Assembly (NCBI RefSeq): GCF_029852145.1
Contig: NC_079969.1
Coordinates: 26,714,459 to 26,778,458 of the forward strand
DNA length: 64,000 bases
Direction: 5' to 3'
Origin: Microplitis mediator
Lineage: Eukaryota > Arthropoda > Insecta > Hymenoptera > Braconidae
The notes beneath the pieces were generated by a model. It saw nothing but the letters and a program-made list of their open reading frames with translations, did not search any database and was not told where the DNA came from. How positions within the stretch are numbered: position 1 is the first letter of the stretch; the number at the start of each line of letters is the position of its first letter. Positions 37,411 through 51,000 of the stretch are shown here, piece after piece. A program made the position numbers and the translations under genes.

Positions 37411-40186
37411 GTAAGAATTCAATACTATACTACACTATATCCACTGAATTACACAAAATTATCTCCAGCCCTGCCCGCCATAAATTAACAAAAAATAGAG
37501 GTCTTTGTTTCGAAATGTCGGCATAGCTCATCCTAGTCCTCGGGGACGGAATTCAATTTTCTACGGATGACCAGTGGCACCCGCACCCCTCGACCCTTAC
37601 AGCCCGTCCTTAAAGTATGCTTTATACTTTATACTATTATATTATACCCCATACCTCATATATATTTATGTATCCACCATTCACCGTCATACATTTAAAC
37701 TAAACTCCGCGCAACCTGGACCTGGACCTCTATTTTTTATATGCGCTCGTAAGTTTTACAGCCGATCGAATAAGATCTAGGTGTATATATTGTCGATTCA
37801 AATTGTATAATATCACATTCGCTGCACTCGTGTGTTGCCGAGAATTCACCACAACTGTGTGTTGAATTCGTAAGCCAGTGGAGGTGAAAGAATAAAAAAG
37901 CGGGATAATATTGAGGAGTCGCGTTTAAAATTCCGTCTGCTTGACCCGATAGATTGGAACCACTACTTCAACTGTGGTATGGAATACATATCAATTTTAC
38001 TGGGTTGTCTCCTGGGATTTTTCTTTGGCCCTCTCATGATTATTATATCCATACATAAGTACATACACATATATATAGACGTATATTTTTTTGTTCTCCC
38101 ATGTCCTCGAATGAAGGATTCGCTACTTATCTCCACGCACTTATTTATAGTTGACGCTACTTAAAATGTCACTCATGTCAAAAGTTTATTTATTTTCATC
38201 GACTCGGGCACGATACCGAGATACGGAATCATCAGAGGCTTTTATTTGGCCAGAGCCCGAATTGAGAGTGAACGCTGACAATAGGGTTTTATATATTTTT
38301 TTTTTAAATTGTAATGAGCTGCCAAAGAATGAATTATGTCCCGTCCAACTGGCATCGGGTCCTTGACGGGCGAAACCCCATCACGGCACCCTCGTACGTC
38401 TGTGTGAGCTCGGATAAATGTGAAGCATATAGATGAGAGTGAGTAGAGTGAGAGAATGAGTAAGAGACTACCCGTTACACCCCACATCATGAATATATTT
38501 ACATTGATCGTCTGGGCATTTTTCATTTGCCATCTCGCGCTCATGCATGTCTATATTGTATTTTATATAAATATATATATACATATACATACATATATAT
38601 ATATGCTTGTAGATGAAGCGTGTCTATATCCCTCGATATTTTATTTATCGTTCCTCCAGTTACTTTAGAAGAAAAATCAGCCTCAGGGTCCAGTCGTGCA
38701 GCTTTCAGCCTCGAGAGATCTTAAGAGTGTTCATATGAGTGATGAAGTCTCTGTTCTTAATGATTTTTTTTTTTTTTTTATTATAAATTTATAATACGTA
38801 AATTATTCACAGTATTTATTTATCTATCTAATAAATTATAATCAGTAGATAAAATTAAAAAAAAAATTCTATAGATTTTTTGGGTAAAAAATATGAATGA
38901 ATATTTATTAAAATAATTACAAGGCAATGGGATATTGAGTTTAATAAAAAAATTAAGGATTGATGGATTAAAAATCTAAAGCATCTGCGCAGCTCCATCT
39001 GTACAAAGGGCAGCTGGTCTGAATGCCGACACCCCTGGCGACGGGTTGAATTTCGGTGTAGAGAAGACAAAAATACTAGCGGGTATCTTATTATTTATTA
39101 TTATATATTTTAGAGGTTTATAAATCAGAAGAGGCGTTACCGAAGTGACAACCTCACTCCCTAAGCTAATAAACGGCGGGGTGATGGGTGGGTGGTGGAG
39201 GAAAAAATGAGCCCGAGCTTTCCCGAGGCTCAGTAAGTAGTAAGAGCACCTCGGGCGACGGTTTTAAATCGACAGGGGGTGCATTAAAGGCCCGGGTTTT
39301 TAAAACTTTTTCTTCGAAGACTATTTGTTCTAATATGGAACTAATGCTAATGACGATATATCATATAAATGCGGTTATGTGGATGTAGGTGGGATATGAT
39401 TTTCTCTTGTTCGTGAAACTCAGTCCCTTCGAACCAAAGAAAGTCCCTCCGTTGCTAATGCGTCGATTCATCTTGTCACTTTATTAAGACTTATTCTTTA
39501 CAACTTTTTAAGACGGCATTGATTATGTGGCGCTCGACGGTCTCTCTGATAGGTCGATAGATCGTTATTTAATTATGTAGAAAGTCAATAGATTTTTATT
39601 TTTATTTTTTATTGACCATTCGTTGAAAAGTAATCAGGAAAAAAATGAAACTCTGTTATTTTTGTTCAATTTAACAGATAAATTTTTGTTTAAAAAAAAG
39701 TAAATTTTGTGGTATGTAATTTTTAGTAAAAAAATAGAATATAATTTTTCACGAGATAGATGTTTGTAAAAAAAAGTAAATTGGACAATTTTCGGTTATT
39801 AATTTTTTTTACAAAAATAATAACGTGAGGTCTCAATATGTAGTTTTAGTTTTTAGGAAGCGCGTAATTCGAACGACATTAAATCGAACCGCAATTTAAA
39901 CCGTTGAAAGAGCTGTTCTGGTGCGGTTTAGCTCGGCTTAGCCAGCAGCATGAGAATGACGTCAGATTAAAAATAGACGTGGATATATAAGCTAACACAC
40001 TGCTAACATAATACCGTGAATCCGTGCAAGCACATATCGCAGCGAGGTTGGTGGGCCGGGCTGTAAACAGTGAGGCGCCGCGGCGCTTTACGACGCCACG
40101 CGTCTGTTCCCCTTCTTAATCTGCTGAATCTGTTTAACGCTTTTCCGTCATTATCCTATCACTCTTTTAATTTTTTTCTCTTTTTT

Positions 40187-40795
40187 AACTTCCCGCTAAG
40201 AAAATTGTAAATTTTCAAAAATTCGAGAAGTTATTGGTTTCTTGAAGCCGTAAAAATTTGAACTTAATCGGTAGGGTGCGTTCAGAGATATTTCAAAAAT
40301 AAAATTTTTTCAAAAACGTTTTATTTGGATAACTTTTAATTTGCTCGATGGATTGATTCTAAAATCTAATCAGCTCTAAAACTCTATAAGCCGCGTCGAA
40401 TGCCACCTTAACCATCAAAATCGGTTCATTCGTTCAAGAGAAACCGTTGACGAAAGAATTCAAAAAAATTTTTTTTTTTGGTTTTTTCGAAATTTCTCAA
40501 AAACAACTCGATAAATCGATTTCAAAATTTGATCAGCTTTGGAACTTGATAAAACACGTCGATTGCCGCCTCAACCATCAAAATCGGCTAATTCGTTCGC
40601 GAGATATCGTGAGAGGAAGAAATGCTAAAAAATGGTTTTTTACAAAACAATGGCATACAAAAGTATTTGCGAGCTCAAAGAGCTCGAAAATGTATTCACA
40701 ATAATGTTTTCGAGCTCAACGAGCTCGAAAACAGCGGGAAGTTTTGGGGCTGGCCCGCAGGGTCAACTTACAGACCAATTTTTTTTTATCAATTA
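40187..40795. mobile_element. Inverted copy of the AACTTCCCGCT-ended repeat (group d)
   Basis: Starts TTAACTTCCCGCTAAGAAAA and ends CGGGAAGTTTTGGGGCTGGC followed by CCGCAGGGTCAACTTA. This is the reverse-complement order of the copy at 36085-36910. Shared phrases include AAGCCGCGTCGAATG...CACC and ATCAAAATCGGTTCATTCGT. It is shorter than the other copy (about 610 versus 825 bases). The two copies flank the intron start about 3 kb apart in opposite orientation and could pair in RNA. Confidence 0.65.
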
Positions 40796-41376
40796 CCGAC
40801 CAGCGGAAATCAAAAGTGAACATGATCTTTTTTGCGCGACGGGACAGACGAGGTCCGGTGCCGGTACTTGACTATTTCGCAATTTTCTCGAGTACGATTA
40901 AACATTGATGAGAAGGCTGATACAGATTAATGTTTGTCCGGAGATCGATTCGACGCTAGAAAAGATATTTGTCCCTTCCAGGACCTTGCGATCCCAAAGA
41001 ACGGGGGGAGAGACACTAGAGGATAGATTTGATGAAGAAAAAAATAAAATGAAAATCTTTTTGCCACCTCACACTGATTTTAACCCCCGTTATCTATCTT
41101 CATCTACACTCGAGTCTAGTGTCTGTATTAACTGGCATCTTAAATAAATGTCCAAGTCGATGTATATGACAAACGGTGTCGCCATGAGGGTGATAACGTC
41201 CCCTGAGAATTTATTTAATTTTTACTTACTCTTATTCTATTTATATATTTACTATATATTTTTCCGATAACGACTTCTTTGGAGAAAAAAAAATTTTCTC
41301 CAAAATTTCAATTTTTTTTCTCGTACCATAACCTAGTAATTAAAATTCAAAAAAGCTCTCAAAATATTTTTCTTTA

Positions 41377-41598
41377 CACAGAAAAAAAGGATTTCTTGGC
41401 ACAAGAATTTTTTACTCATCCCAAGAAAATTTTTGCAGTATGAATTGAAAACAGAAATTTTCTTAAGGCGAAAATAAAATTTCTCAAAGCAAGAAGAAAC
41501 TTTTTGAGTCAATAAATTTTTTCTCGTCCCAAGACAATTTTTGTGTTCAATTTATGATACAAAAAAACTCTTGCGCCAAAAAATCCTCTTTTTCTGTG
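41377..41598. mobile_element. CACAGAAAAA-ended MITE with TA flanks (group b)
   Basis: TA, then CACAGAAAAAAAGGATTTCT at the left; CCTCTTTTTCTGTG, then TA at the right; 222 bases. The interior contains TCTTGGCACAAGAA, CATCCCAAGAAAAT and CGTCCCAAGACAAT words in both orientations. Length and ends match 33356-33573. Confidence 0.75.
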
Positions 41599-42825
41599 TA
41601 CTCCAAAAAAAAAAAACGTGTTATTGCAGGCAAAATTTCTACTTTTTCTTCGTTCATAAATTGCATAAAATTACTCATTAAAAAAAAATTAATTCTCTAC
41701 TCCTATTTAAAAACCGATTTCTTACTACATCTTTACTGTAATTAAATGATGTACTTAATATAAAAACTGATAGCTTTTTTTTTAATATTTATTGTATGAT
41801 AAATGAGTAATAGTCAGTAGTGATTGACATAAAGAACTATAAAACGTAATGTAATAATATAGATACATAAATAATGTGAGTTGAAAGTGCGGGTATTTTC
41901 AATAGATATATATATAAAAACGGTAATTAATTACCAACAAAACCACAGCGATCAGAGTACCGACACACCGTGTAATAATCGGTAATTACTCAGGTTAATT
42001 AAATAATCCCAGTATATATATACATATATATATTTATAAATATAAATCCCAGCGATGATCAAACTATATGGGTGGGCTTGTTTATAATCATCATCCTCTT
42101 GCTCTCATATTTTTCACCGTAATCACTGCTCCAGAATAAATGACGTGAAAATGTTTTCATGAACATATGTTAGCTGTAATGCACACCAATATATTTATAC
42201 ATATATGTAGAGTCTACATACAAGAGCCATCAGACTAACTCTTGTATCCCGTTCTGGCCAGCACTTGTATCAACTATTACCGCAGTATTTTATCACCGCC
42301 GGAATTTAGCGAGTCCTCACACGTGACTTGTCTAGCTACTCTCGGTCTCAGACTTTTCGTATACATCACCTACGAATAAACGGACGTCCATTTCGCCTGC
42401 TGTTATTTTACCAGACCGGAAAATGGTTATTTATTTTCCGTACGTGATACTAAATAAAAACTCGGATAAATCTTTGATTGCTGCAGGTAAATTTTTAAAT
42501 CCACCATTTGAATGTGTCTATACCTGCTATAAAGAATATATGACCCGTGGTCTTTTGTGTCCAATAAAAAACCAAAGGTCGGAAGGTTGGTTTTTTTTTT
42601 TTGAAAACCACAATGTGGTCGTAAAGCAATAAAATAAATTTTAATTAATGTGTCGTCTTGTATTGTATATAGTTGATTGACAGTTTTGTGACCACGACAA
42701 AGTGCCGACTTTGTTAAATTATTTTTACGTCTTATTTAAAACTCCGCGTCTTTACTTTTTTATTTACTTGAATTTTAAATTTATTTTTATCAATCAAAAA
42801 TTTGTTAATTAAAAAAAAAAAAAAA

Positions 42826-42934
42826 TAAAAATATGCACATGTAGAAAATTAAAAAAACTATAAGTGCAATTTTTTCAAATATTTTTTTTCTAATAATTTG
42901 TCGTTTTTGAAAAAATCTAAAAATTATTAGACAT
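42826..42934. repeat. Fragment of the ATGAT.CTGAAGTTAGC MITE family
   Basis: ATATGCACATGTAGAAAATT, AACTATAAGTGCAAT and CTAATAATTTGTCGTTTTTG match the centre of 13587-13778 and 24903-25075, but the outer ends are absent. Confidence 0.55.
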
Positions 42935-44355
42935 AAATTTAACTGGTAATTATTTTTTTATAATTTAAAAATTAAAAAAAAATCTTAAATAAACAATTAT
43001 ACATGTCCAGTGAGAAGAAATAATTAGATAAAGCTTTAATTGCAACAGGCTCATTGTGCCTTGAGCATAAAAAGCTCGTCTGTCTCCGAGGTGCAGTTCA
43101 AAACGCGTATTTACATCTCTCATGGGAGACAAAGGGACGTGAATGGGGTCCAGATCGCTCTTTCCACCTTTGGTACACCCAGTAAAAGAGCTGCGAGGGC
43201 TCTGAGGAAGGACCTGATGGCTAGAACCCCTTCGTAACAGTTTACCATTCCCTCCGGTCGTCTTAAAAGAAAGGGTTAATTAAAAACAACAAAAGCTATC
43301 CGCGCCATTAGCGCCCGTTTGTATGCGAGCCAATTACACTATTTTTTTATTTTTCTTAAACCTATTCCAAGAAAGCCGTTTACACCCACCAACAATTTCT
43401 GTGCAGCAAATTTACTAATTTTTTTTTCTTCTATAATTAATCCACGACAAATTCACATAATTTTAATATATCTCTCAACTTATATTCTCTGCAATATATT
43501 TATTTGCACAGAGAAAAGTAATAAGTGCCGGTCTGTATTTCGAGCATAATGAAATGGAGAGAAAGAAATAATAATGATTTGCATATTTACATTCTCGTAG
43601 TCGACATCGCAATCTAATTGGATCGCAGACGGGAGTTTATAAACCGTGGCTTATACCCTGTATTTCGTGACTCGCGATATCATCGTCTTGTATACCTAAT
43701 ACTCGTCCACATCAACAGCAACAGCAACAGCAAAATTTCTAATAGCCCAAGTCCATACAAACCTAGTGTCCGTCTATCCTTCTAAAGCTGATACGGCGAC
43801 GGGCTACCAACTAAACACGAATATACAAATACAAATACCTATTTTGCCGTCAGCCATATATATATTTATATATATATACTTTTTAGTCCTCCACTCGCGG
43901 TTATGTCCGTAAAGGTATATTATTTATTTAAATTATCTTACTATTACCCTATCGTATAATTATATTAACTCGAGCACGCGGACCCTTTTGCCCATTTTCC
44001 CCCACTAAATAATAAAATACTAACTCACAACTATTTATTATAGGCGACTGAAATAAGCCAGTCGAATAGAAGGTTACAAAAAAAAATATAAAATATATTT
44101 TTTAATTTAAAGACGTTCATCCATGAGACTTGATAGTAGATCAAAATTTTTATTTTTTAGTTTTGATAAGTTCAAGTATATACCAATTTTTCCTATAAAT
44201 TTGGAAGCTCGTTATGGATCATTTTGAAAAGTTATTAACGATTGAAAATTAAATTTTTAACATACAGTCTTATGGCAGAACAGATTTTTTTTTTGTTTTA
44301 AATTTTATACTTAAATCATTTAAGTATAGATACCATAATAAATATTGTTTTAAAA

Positions 44356-44503
44356 CCCTAGTCGAAAAATAGAACCTTGTTTGAACCTCTATAGTGCAAA
44401 AATGGAAATAAGCGCAACATAGAGGTTCAAATGAGGTTCTAGAATACGTTTATTTGCAGCCGCAATTCGAGGTTAAAATCGAAGTTCATTTTTTCGACCC
44501 GGG
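44356..44503. mobile_element. Small CCCTAGTCGAAAAA...CGACCCGGG element (group a)
   Basis: Left end CCCTAGTCGAAAAATAGAAC, right end TTCATTTTTTCGACCCGGG, flanked by AA on both sides. At 148 bases it is made largely of GAGGTTC/GAACCTC words. A second copy lies inverted 396 bases downstream. No coding capacity. Confidence 0.8.
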
Positions 44504-44899
44504 AATATTCTTTGAAATATATAGTTTAGAGATTTGTTATAAAAAATTAGTGTTATCGAATGATTTAATTAATTATTAATTTTTTAAACTGAGATACTGA
44601 AAATAATTTAGATGAACTTTCCACCATATTGAAAACTGGCAACAGCGCACTGCACCGAAAGCTACACATCCACATATACACACATTGAAAGTGTCAAAAT
44701 ATTACATAGGTTATAATCAGAGCTGTAAGAAACAAGTATACAATCTCCAAAAAATAATTTTAATAACGTTGAATGAAATATATCGTCAGCTTAGATAGTT
44801 CCGTTACTAAAAAGTTGATAATGAGTTAATTCATAATCCAAAAGAATTCTTTAATTTGTCAACAAAATGACATTACTTAGACTCTACAGGGTATATGTG

Positions 44900-45046
44900 C
44901 CCGGGTCAAAATATGAACTTCAATTTCAACCTCGAATTGCGGCTGCAAATAAACGTATTCTAGAACCTTATTTGAACCTCAATGTTGCGCTTATTTCCGT
45001 TGTTGCACTATAGAGGTTCAAACGAGGTTCTATTTTTTGACTAGGG
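44900..45046. mobile_element. Inverted second copy of the small CCC...GGG element (group a)
   Basis: Begins CCCGGGTCAAAATATGAACT and ends GTTCTATTTTTTGACTAGGG, the reverse complement of 44356-44503 along its whole length with limited divergence. Flanks are TG and CG (one mismatch), so this is probably an independent insertion rather than a local duplication. Confidence 0.8.
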
Positions 45047-46101
45047 CGTGTTTGCCAGCTGATGAGAGAGGCGTTGTTGCCAAATTTATTTAGCTGTTAA
45101 AATTGAGTCAAATCAGTCATCAATTTAAATTTACTGATATTTGCAAATAAGTACTTGAAAAATATTTGATATACATTAATAAAATTGATAAATCATTGTA
45201 ATATTTTTAATATAAATTGAAAATTTTTTCAAGTGCTAAATAAATTTCATCAAAATTTAGTAATCATTTGACTCTAGCGTAGCGAATGAAAGTCCTTAAA
45301 ACCGGGAATTTTGAAAAAATTAAGCGAACTTTTAAATAATGAATGCGAAAGAACAACCTCGGCTGTTGGAAATCAGTCACGGAGAAGTTTTAAAATAAAA
45401 AAAAGTAGAGGAATTAAAGTCAAAGGGTACCGTGTGTGCGTATGTGTGCATGTGTGTGTGGAATACATCGGCGACGACACTGACCCGATAGACGCTGTCC
45501 AGAATATCTCGACAAGCGGTTGATACGACGGTTTAATTACCGTCGGGTTGCGGAACGAGCTCGCCGGTAAATCTCTTTGATGATTCATAAAACCTCAAAA
45601 CGCAATCGCATCGCGACGTACGTTCTTGCTCTTGACGTTGTTGCTTTATCGTAACTTGTACTCGCATTTTACACTATTACGCTATTAGTTACTGCAGTTA
45701 TCAGCAGTATTTATTATCAATCACAAATAATTACCATGCTTATTAAAACATTTTTTTAATTATTTAATTTATAGTTCTGCCCTAGTAGAAATGTTCAATT
45801 TTTTACTCGATTAAGTCTAGTATCTGGCTAGCGTTCATATCTAGTAACTGGCCAGCAATCTTATCCAGTAACTGGCTAGTGAAACTAGGTAAAAACTGGA
45901 AGTTGCGCCACCTATAACTGAATCGTAAACATTGGTCACACTGATGTTCTACTTATACTAGTGTATGTGTATGTTTATTTTTTCACTTTAACCTGTAAGT
46001 TGAATAATATTTAGTAAACATCAAGAAACAATACAAATAATTAACAAAAAATAAAAATTGTGTCTTTCAAAATAAAAATAATCGGTAATATATTTTAAAA
46101 A

Positions 46102-46308
46102 ATGGATGAAGTTAAAAAAATCGACACAATAAACGAATTACGGTTGTGGGCAATCAAAACAAATACTCCAGATTGTCATCTGGACGAATTATTAAAAATT
46201 TTACGAGGAGTTATCCCAGATTTGCCAATGTGTGCAAAAACATTTCTAAATAAATGCAGTGTATCATTTGAAAAAAATAAATATCATTTTTATTGTTTTA
46301 TGTTATGA
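46102..46308 (+). pseudogene. Truncated transposon-encoded protein fragment (68 codons)
   Basis: ATG to stop, starting MDEVKKIDTINELRLWAI and continuing through HLDELLKILRGVIPDLP before a Lys/Phe-rich end. The pattern 'LR.WA......H.....LL.ILR....DLP....TFL' resembles, from memory, the N-terminal segment of long uncharacterised insect proteins often linked to DNA transposons; I cannot verify this without a search. At 68 codons it is far shorter than any transposase and ends in low-complexity residues. It lies well inside the TIRs of 45780-46736. It is most likely the surviving N-terminal stub of the original transposase-related gene, though an expressed short protein cannot be ruled out. Confidence 0.45.
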
Positions 46309-46376
46309 ATGTTTCTCGTTTTATATTTAAAAATATAATATAATAAATTAATAAATAAATTTTATAACTTTTCCGT

Positions 46377-46540
<164 letters not shown>

Positions 46541-47223
46541 ATTTTTAATTGTAATAAAATCAATATTTAAACTCAATAACCTCAAGATCAACAAGAGTCG
46601 CCATGTTTTATTTGCTATCTAGTAAAACTGGCCAGTTACTAGACAGTTACTGGATATTATACTAGCCAGTTCCTAGCTTAAGTCTAGTTAAACTAGCCAG
46701 TTACTGGCCAGATACTTGATAACGTTTCTACTAGGGTGGTCAGCAATCGCTTCCTACTGACGGAGAATTTCAGGCCAAGGTCAATTAATTAAAATTTATT
46801 ATTCAAGTTCAAGTTTTCTAATTAACAGTTTTTTTTTGTTCTCTGAAATTTGGCTTTGGTAAAAAAAAAAAATTCGGTGACCGTGTAGTTTTTTCTCGTA
46901 CGTAAAGACGATCGGAACGAGCGACGTTATCTCCCCCGCAAATATATATTAATGCGCGGTGATATATCAGGCAGCGGTCGCCAGGGACAAAACCTTAAAT
47001 ATTGTATAAGTTGGTCCACGTTTTCCACTGGGACTAAATCTCAGTGATAGATCGTCTACCGCTGACTGTCATAACAACTCACAAATGTTTTTCTTAATAA
47101 TATACCAACACATATCACTAATAATTTATATATAACTTTATCAACATTTATATAGAATAAGATATTTTTTCACTCCACTCGCAGTTTTTCCTCAGAAGAT
47201 AGAAAAAAAAATTATCTTGTTAA

Positions 47224-48040
47224 CCTTTCGTTACTCGCGTCCACTCGCCCGACGATTTTCATCGCGCGGCGAGCACTGTGCCGCCCATGCTAAAGGAAAT
47301 GCGACGTTGCCAAATTATAATGCTATAATAAATTTCTTGTGACAGACACTTGAAATCTACGACATTTAGCGCCTATAGCCGGCAGCTAAAAATATTAGAT
47401 AAGATACAGCTGGTAAAAAAGATACCTAATCGTTCTAATAGTGACGTCATCATCGGATCAAAAAATATTTTTTGGTTACATGTGCGATAGCTAACGACCA
47501 AAAAATATAGAAGTAACTTAACGAGCCATCTTGTGACAAAATTTATCATCATTTTAATTCGTCCACTTACTGACTTTTCTCTAATTTTCAATAAATACTC
47601 AAAACAATCTTACCAAATTAATAAACGCGGATTTATAACCTGCCATTTATAGGCACTAAATGTAGTAAATTTCAAATATCTGTCACAAAAACTAATGTAT
47701 TTATCTAGTACAATCGAGTCTAAGACGCTCGCACTCGATAGATAAACTACTAATTTCTCACAGTAACAACAGTAAGTTTGGCAACGTGGTCACAAAAATT
47801 GAATCGACGATTTAACTCGCATAATGAGCGCTGTGCCGCTTTTTTACATTCTTGTAATACATAAATATACTTTTTTTATATTTAAAATGTATATTTATCA
47901 ATTATAATCATATTTAACAAAAATATAGATTTCAAAAAGAGAATTGGTTAAGTATAAAGTCACAAATACCCATACAGTAATTTTTATTGCAATTTTAGTC
48001 AAAAAGGCGGCGTCACGCTCATAGCGCGAGTAACGAAAGG
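47224..48040. mobile_element. piggyBac-type MITE with TTAA duplication
   Basis: TTAA at 47220-47223 and 48041-48044. Perfect 16-base ends: CCTTTCGTTACTCGCG at the left and its complement at the right. Subterminal inverted segments (GCACTGTGCCGC, GACGTTGCCAAA, GTGACAGA...TTGAAAT, ACATTTAG.GCCTAT) continue the symmetry, giving long foldback arms. TTAA with CC-starting ends is the hallmark of piggyBac. The only frame (47373-47591, minus) shows no transposase residues, so this is non-autonomous. Confidence 0.85.
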
Positions 48041-51000
48041 TTAATGTAAAAAAAAAATAAAAATGTAATTACCCAGCCCTTTTGGTACTAGTATATGATC
48101 AAACAGGGAGCACTGGAATACTTATATACTCCATAGCCGTCGTCGGGGACGCCTTGATCTTAATTTGCCGCGGGACAAATTTAGCGGTACGCGTTATTGG
48201 ATTCGTTCTGATAATTCTCTAGTAAATCATCGCGGATGAAGTAGACACGAGTAAGCAAACTCCTCGCTCCCTTCCTTTCTGTTAACCTACAGGTTATGTA
48301 TAATATAAGATAAACGTTAGAGGGTTTTGAATATAACCTGGCCTCTAATTTTCGCCTAGTCTCTGTGGAGTCGTGGATTATGCACGACCTAAAGGGTTGA
48401 TATTCTCGCGGGACGTGTGCGTCGACGTGACACTACTTGGCCTTTGTACATATTTCTCTACTCTATATGTATACATATATAAGTAAAGTTAACTCTGATA
48501 GAATATATACCGTATAATATTAGACACTTTAGACTTTAGCTCACAGCTTCCCTATGAACGCAGCCCTCATCTTAATCTTTAGATTCGATAGTGAATTTTT
48601 TCGTCCCAAGCCATTGAACCGTCTGTTAAGTTATATATTTATATATGTATGTACGGTAAATAAGCATGAGAAATATCGGTAAATACGAGAAATTTCGTGG
48701 AAAAGATAAACGCAGGAGATGATACGACTCATGTGAGTGAGAATGCGATTTAATGAAGGAGGTTATCGACATGACAACCGGCCTATGACATCGATCAGTC
48801 TATGTCAAGCCGTTATATTATCGTTAAACATTAAACATTAATTATTATTGCTTTCTTGACATATTCATTATCATTAATGCCTTTATAAAACATCATCACT
48901 CATTACTCGATGTTTTTATTTTTTTACAAGATATCCTCGTTATTAAATTGTCAAGACAAAGTACAAGTCAATTTATTGATTATTTTGTAATTTATAAATT
49001 ATTGTTTTATTATTAATATTATTTATTAATAATTATTTTCATAAGCAGGTTGGTTTAATGGGTTTTTATAAATAATGCGGGTGTTGATAAAATTAAAGCG
49101 CGACTGATGCAACGGAAATTTAACGGTTTTAAATCTAAACATCGAGTCGCCAATAGTGTAAACTATTACTGACAAAATCCAGGAGCTGGCTAAAATACTG
49201 GAAATACTTAAAAATAATTTTAGATTATTTTTTTTTTACGTTAAATTTATTTTTGAAATTCAAATTTTATTTTTTTCTTATGCGTTGTGCTATTTGTGGC
49301 ACAAGTTTTTTTTGACAACGAAAAAAAAATTGAAAAATAAATCATTTTTTATTTATTATTTTTTTTCATCAATTTGTTAAATTATCAGGCTCTGATAATT
49401 TTTTTTAATAACCTACATTTGTATAGATAAGATAAAAAAATTGTTCTGAAAAATTCCATTAAGAATATTTTTTATTATTAAAAATATCGAGACTCAAAAT
49501 TCAAAATTGTCAAAAATTATAAAATTTAAATTTTTCAAAAAACAAGACTCTAGCGAATACTGGGCATAAATTCTAAAATGCGTAGAAAGGGTTTAGAGAA
49601 ATAAAATTTAACAAGTCTATTTTTTATGACCAAAAACATGCAGAGTAATTATTAATAATGACCAAAAATGTATATAAATTCTGGGTGATTATATTAAGAA
49701 TTCTAATGAAGATTGACCTCGGTGGCTCATATATTCTCATTGCTTGTAACTTAGTGGGCAGTTATATATATATGTATATATATATATACAGTGTATATGT
49801 TATATATGTTATGAATGGAGCCCAGTGATCGCGTTGAATGCGTGCGAAGCGTGCGTGAGGTTAGTTACGCACCGCTTGCCGTGCCCCCAGGGGTGTTTCG
49901 TCGGCATGTAGTCCACACGTTGATGAGTCGATAGACTTGGAGAGACCCGAGCCAAATAATAATCAAGTACATTTACGAGCCAAAAATTATCAACTTACAA
50001 AACCTCATCAGTTGCTGAGAAAATTTTTGAGAATCGGGCTCGCGGCGGGAATTTTCGTATGGACTTTGACATTCAGACGGGATTTTTTTTTGACAAAGAT
50101 GTTCAGTTTGAGATGATACGAGATCTTAAAAGCACACATATAATGTATATAAAGGACCGCTTTGGACTTTGGGCGGACAAAGCTCCGGTTGTCTCGGTCC
50201 TACGGCACACGAGACGCCGCAAATCGGCTTTTGATTATTTTTTTTTTTTAAGGTCATCGAGTCGAGGACTCGCACGTGCTGGTTCGAGATAAGACGAATC
50301 GGCTAAAATCAGACGCTAATTTTTAAATTTGTTTTTTTTTTTTTTTTTTATATTCAATTGAAGTCGGGATCTTGAATCGTTAATTAAATGAAGCTTTGTA
50401 ATAATATATATTTGATATTTGAGAGCAATGAGAGTTTATTTTAGAGATTATTTTGTCGATTCTCGTTCTATTCGTTTTTCCATGTCTCGAACCCGTTAAA
50501 AGTTTGTTAACGATTGCCCGATAAAATTTCTGAATAGCCTCGTTGAGACTCTCGCTGACTCCTCTGACTCAGACTTCTCGTTTGTACTTTTTAGTTTTCT
50601 CAGAGGAATCGAATGTTAAATAATTAGTTATGAAATTTAATTAGATTTCCCAGAGAAACTTTCAAGTACTTTTTTTTTTCATATATTCCAAAAAAAATTT
50701 TTCTGCTCACTAATGGTTTTATAATTAGCGATGAATTTATGTCTCGACATCTGGAGACGGGAGAAACGGGTTCCATGTGTCGGGGCGTTTAGCGAAGAAT
50801 TTAAAAATTTTTTTCGGTCGCATTTTGATTACAAAATATATCACACCCATTCCAGTTAACGAAAACAAACGCAACTTCTCAGTACACATTTTTGCGATTG
50901 CTCTATTAATAATTCTCATAAAATACATCTTTTTTTGGTATTTTTATATTTTATTTTTTTTACGTCTTCGGATCTCATAAACACCATTTATCATCAGTCC

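Noticed and set aside
37302..37526. Reading the basonuclin frame as a 74-codon free-standing ORF
   Set aside because: The conserved peptide stops matching exactly at the GTAAGA donor (37411); the residues after it are intron read-through.
43040..43237. 65-codon plus-strand frame in a less AT-rich patch
   Set aside because: No recognised motif, and flanking splice sites are weak; could be exonised sequence but is unsupported.
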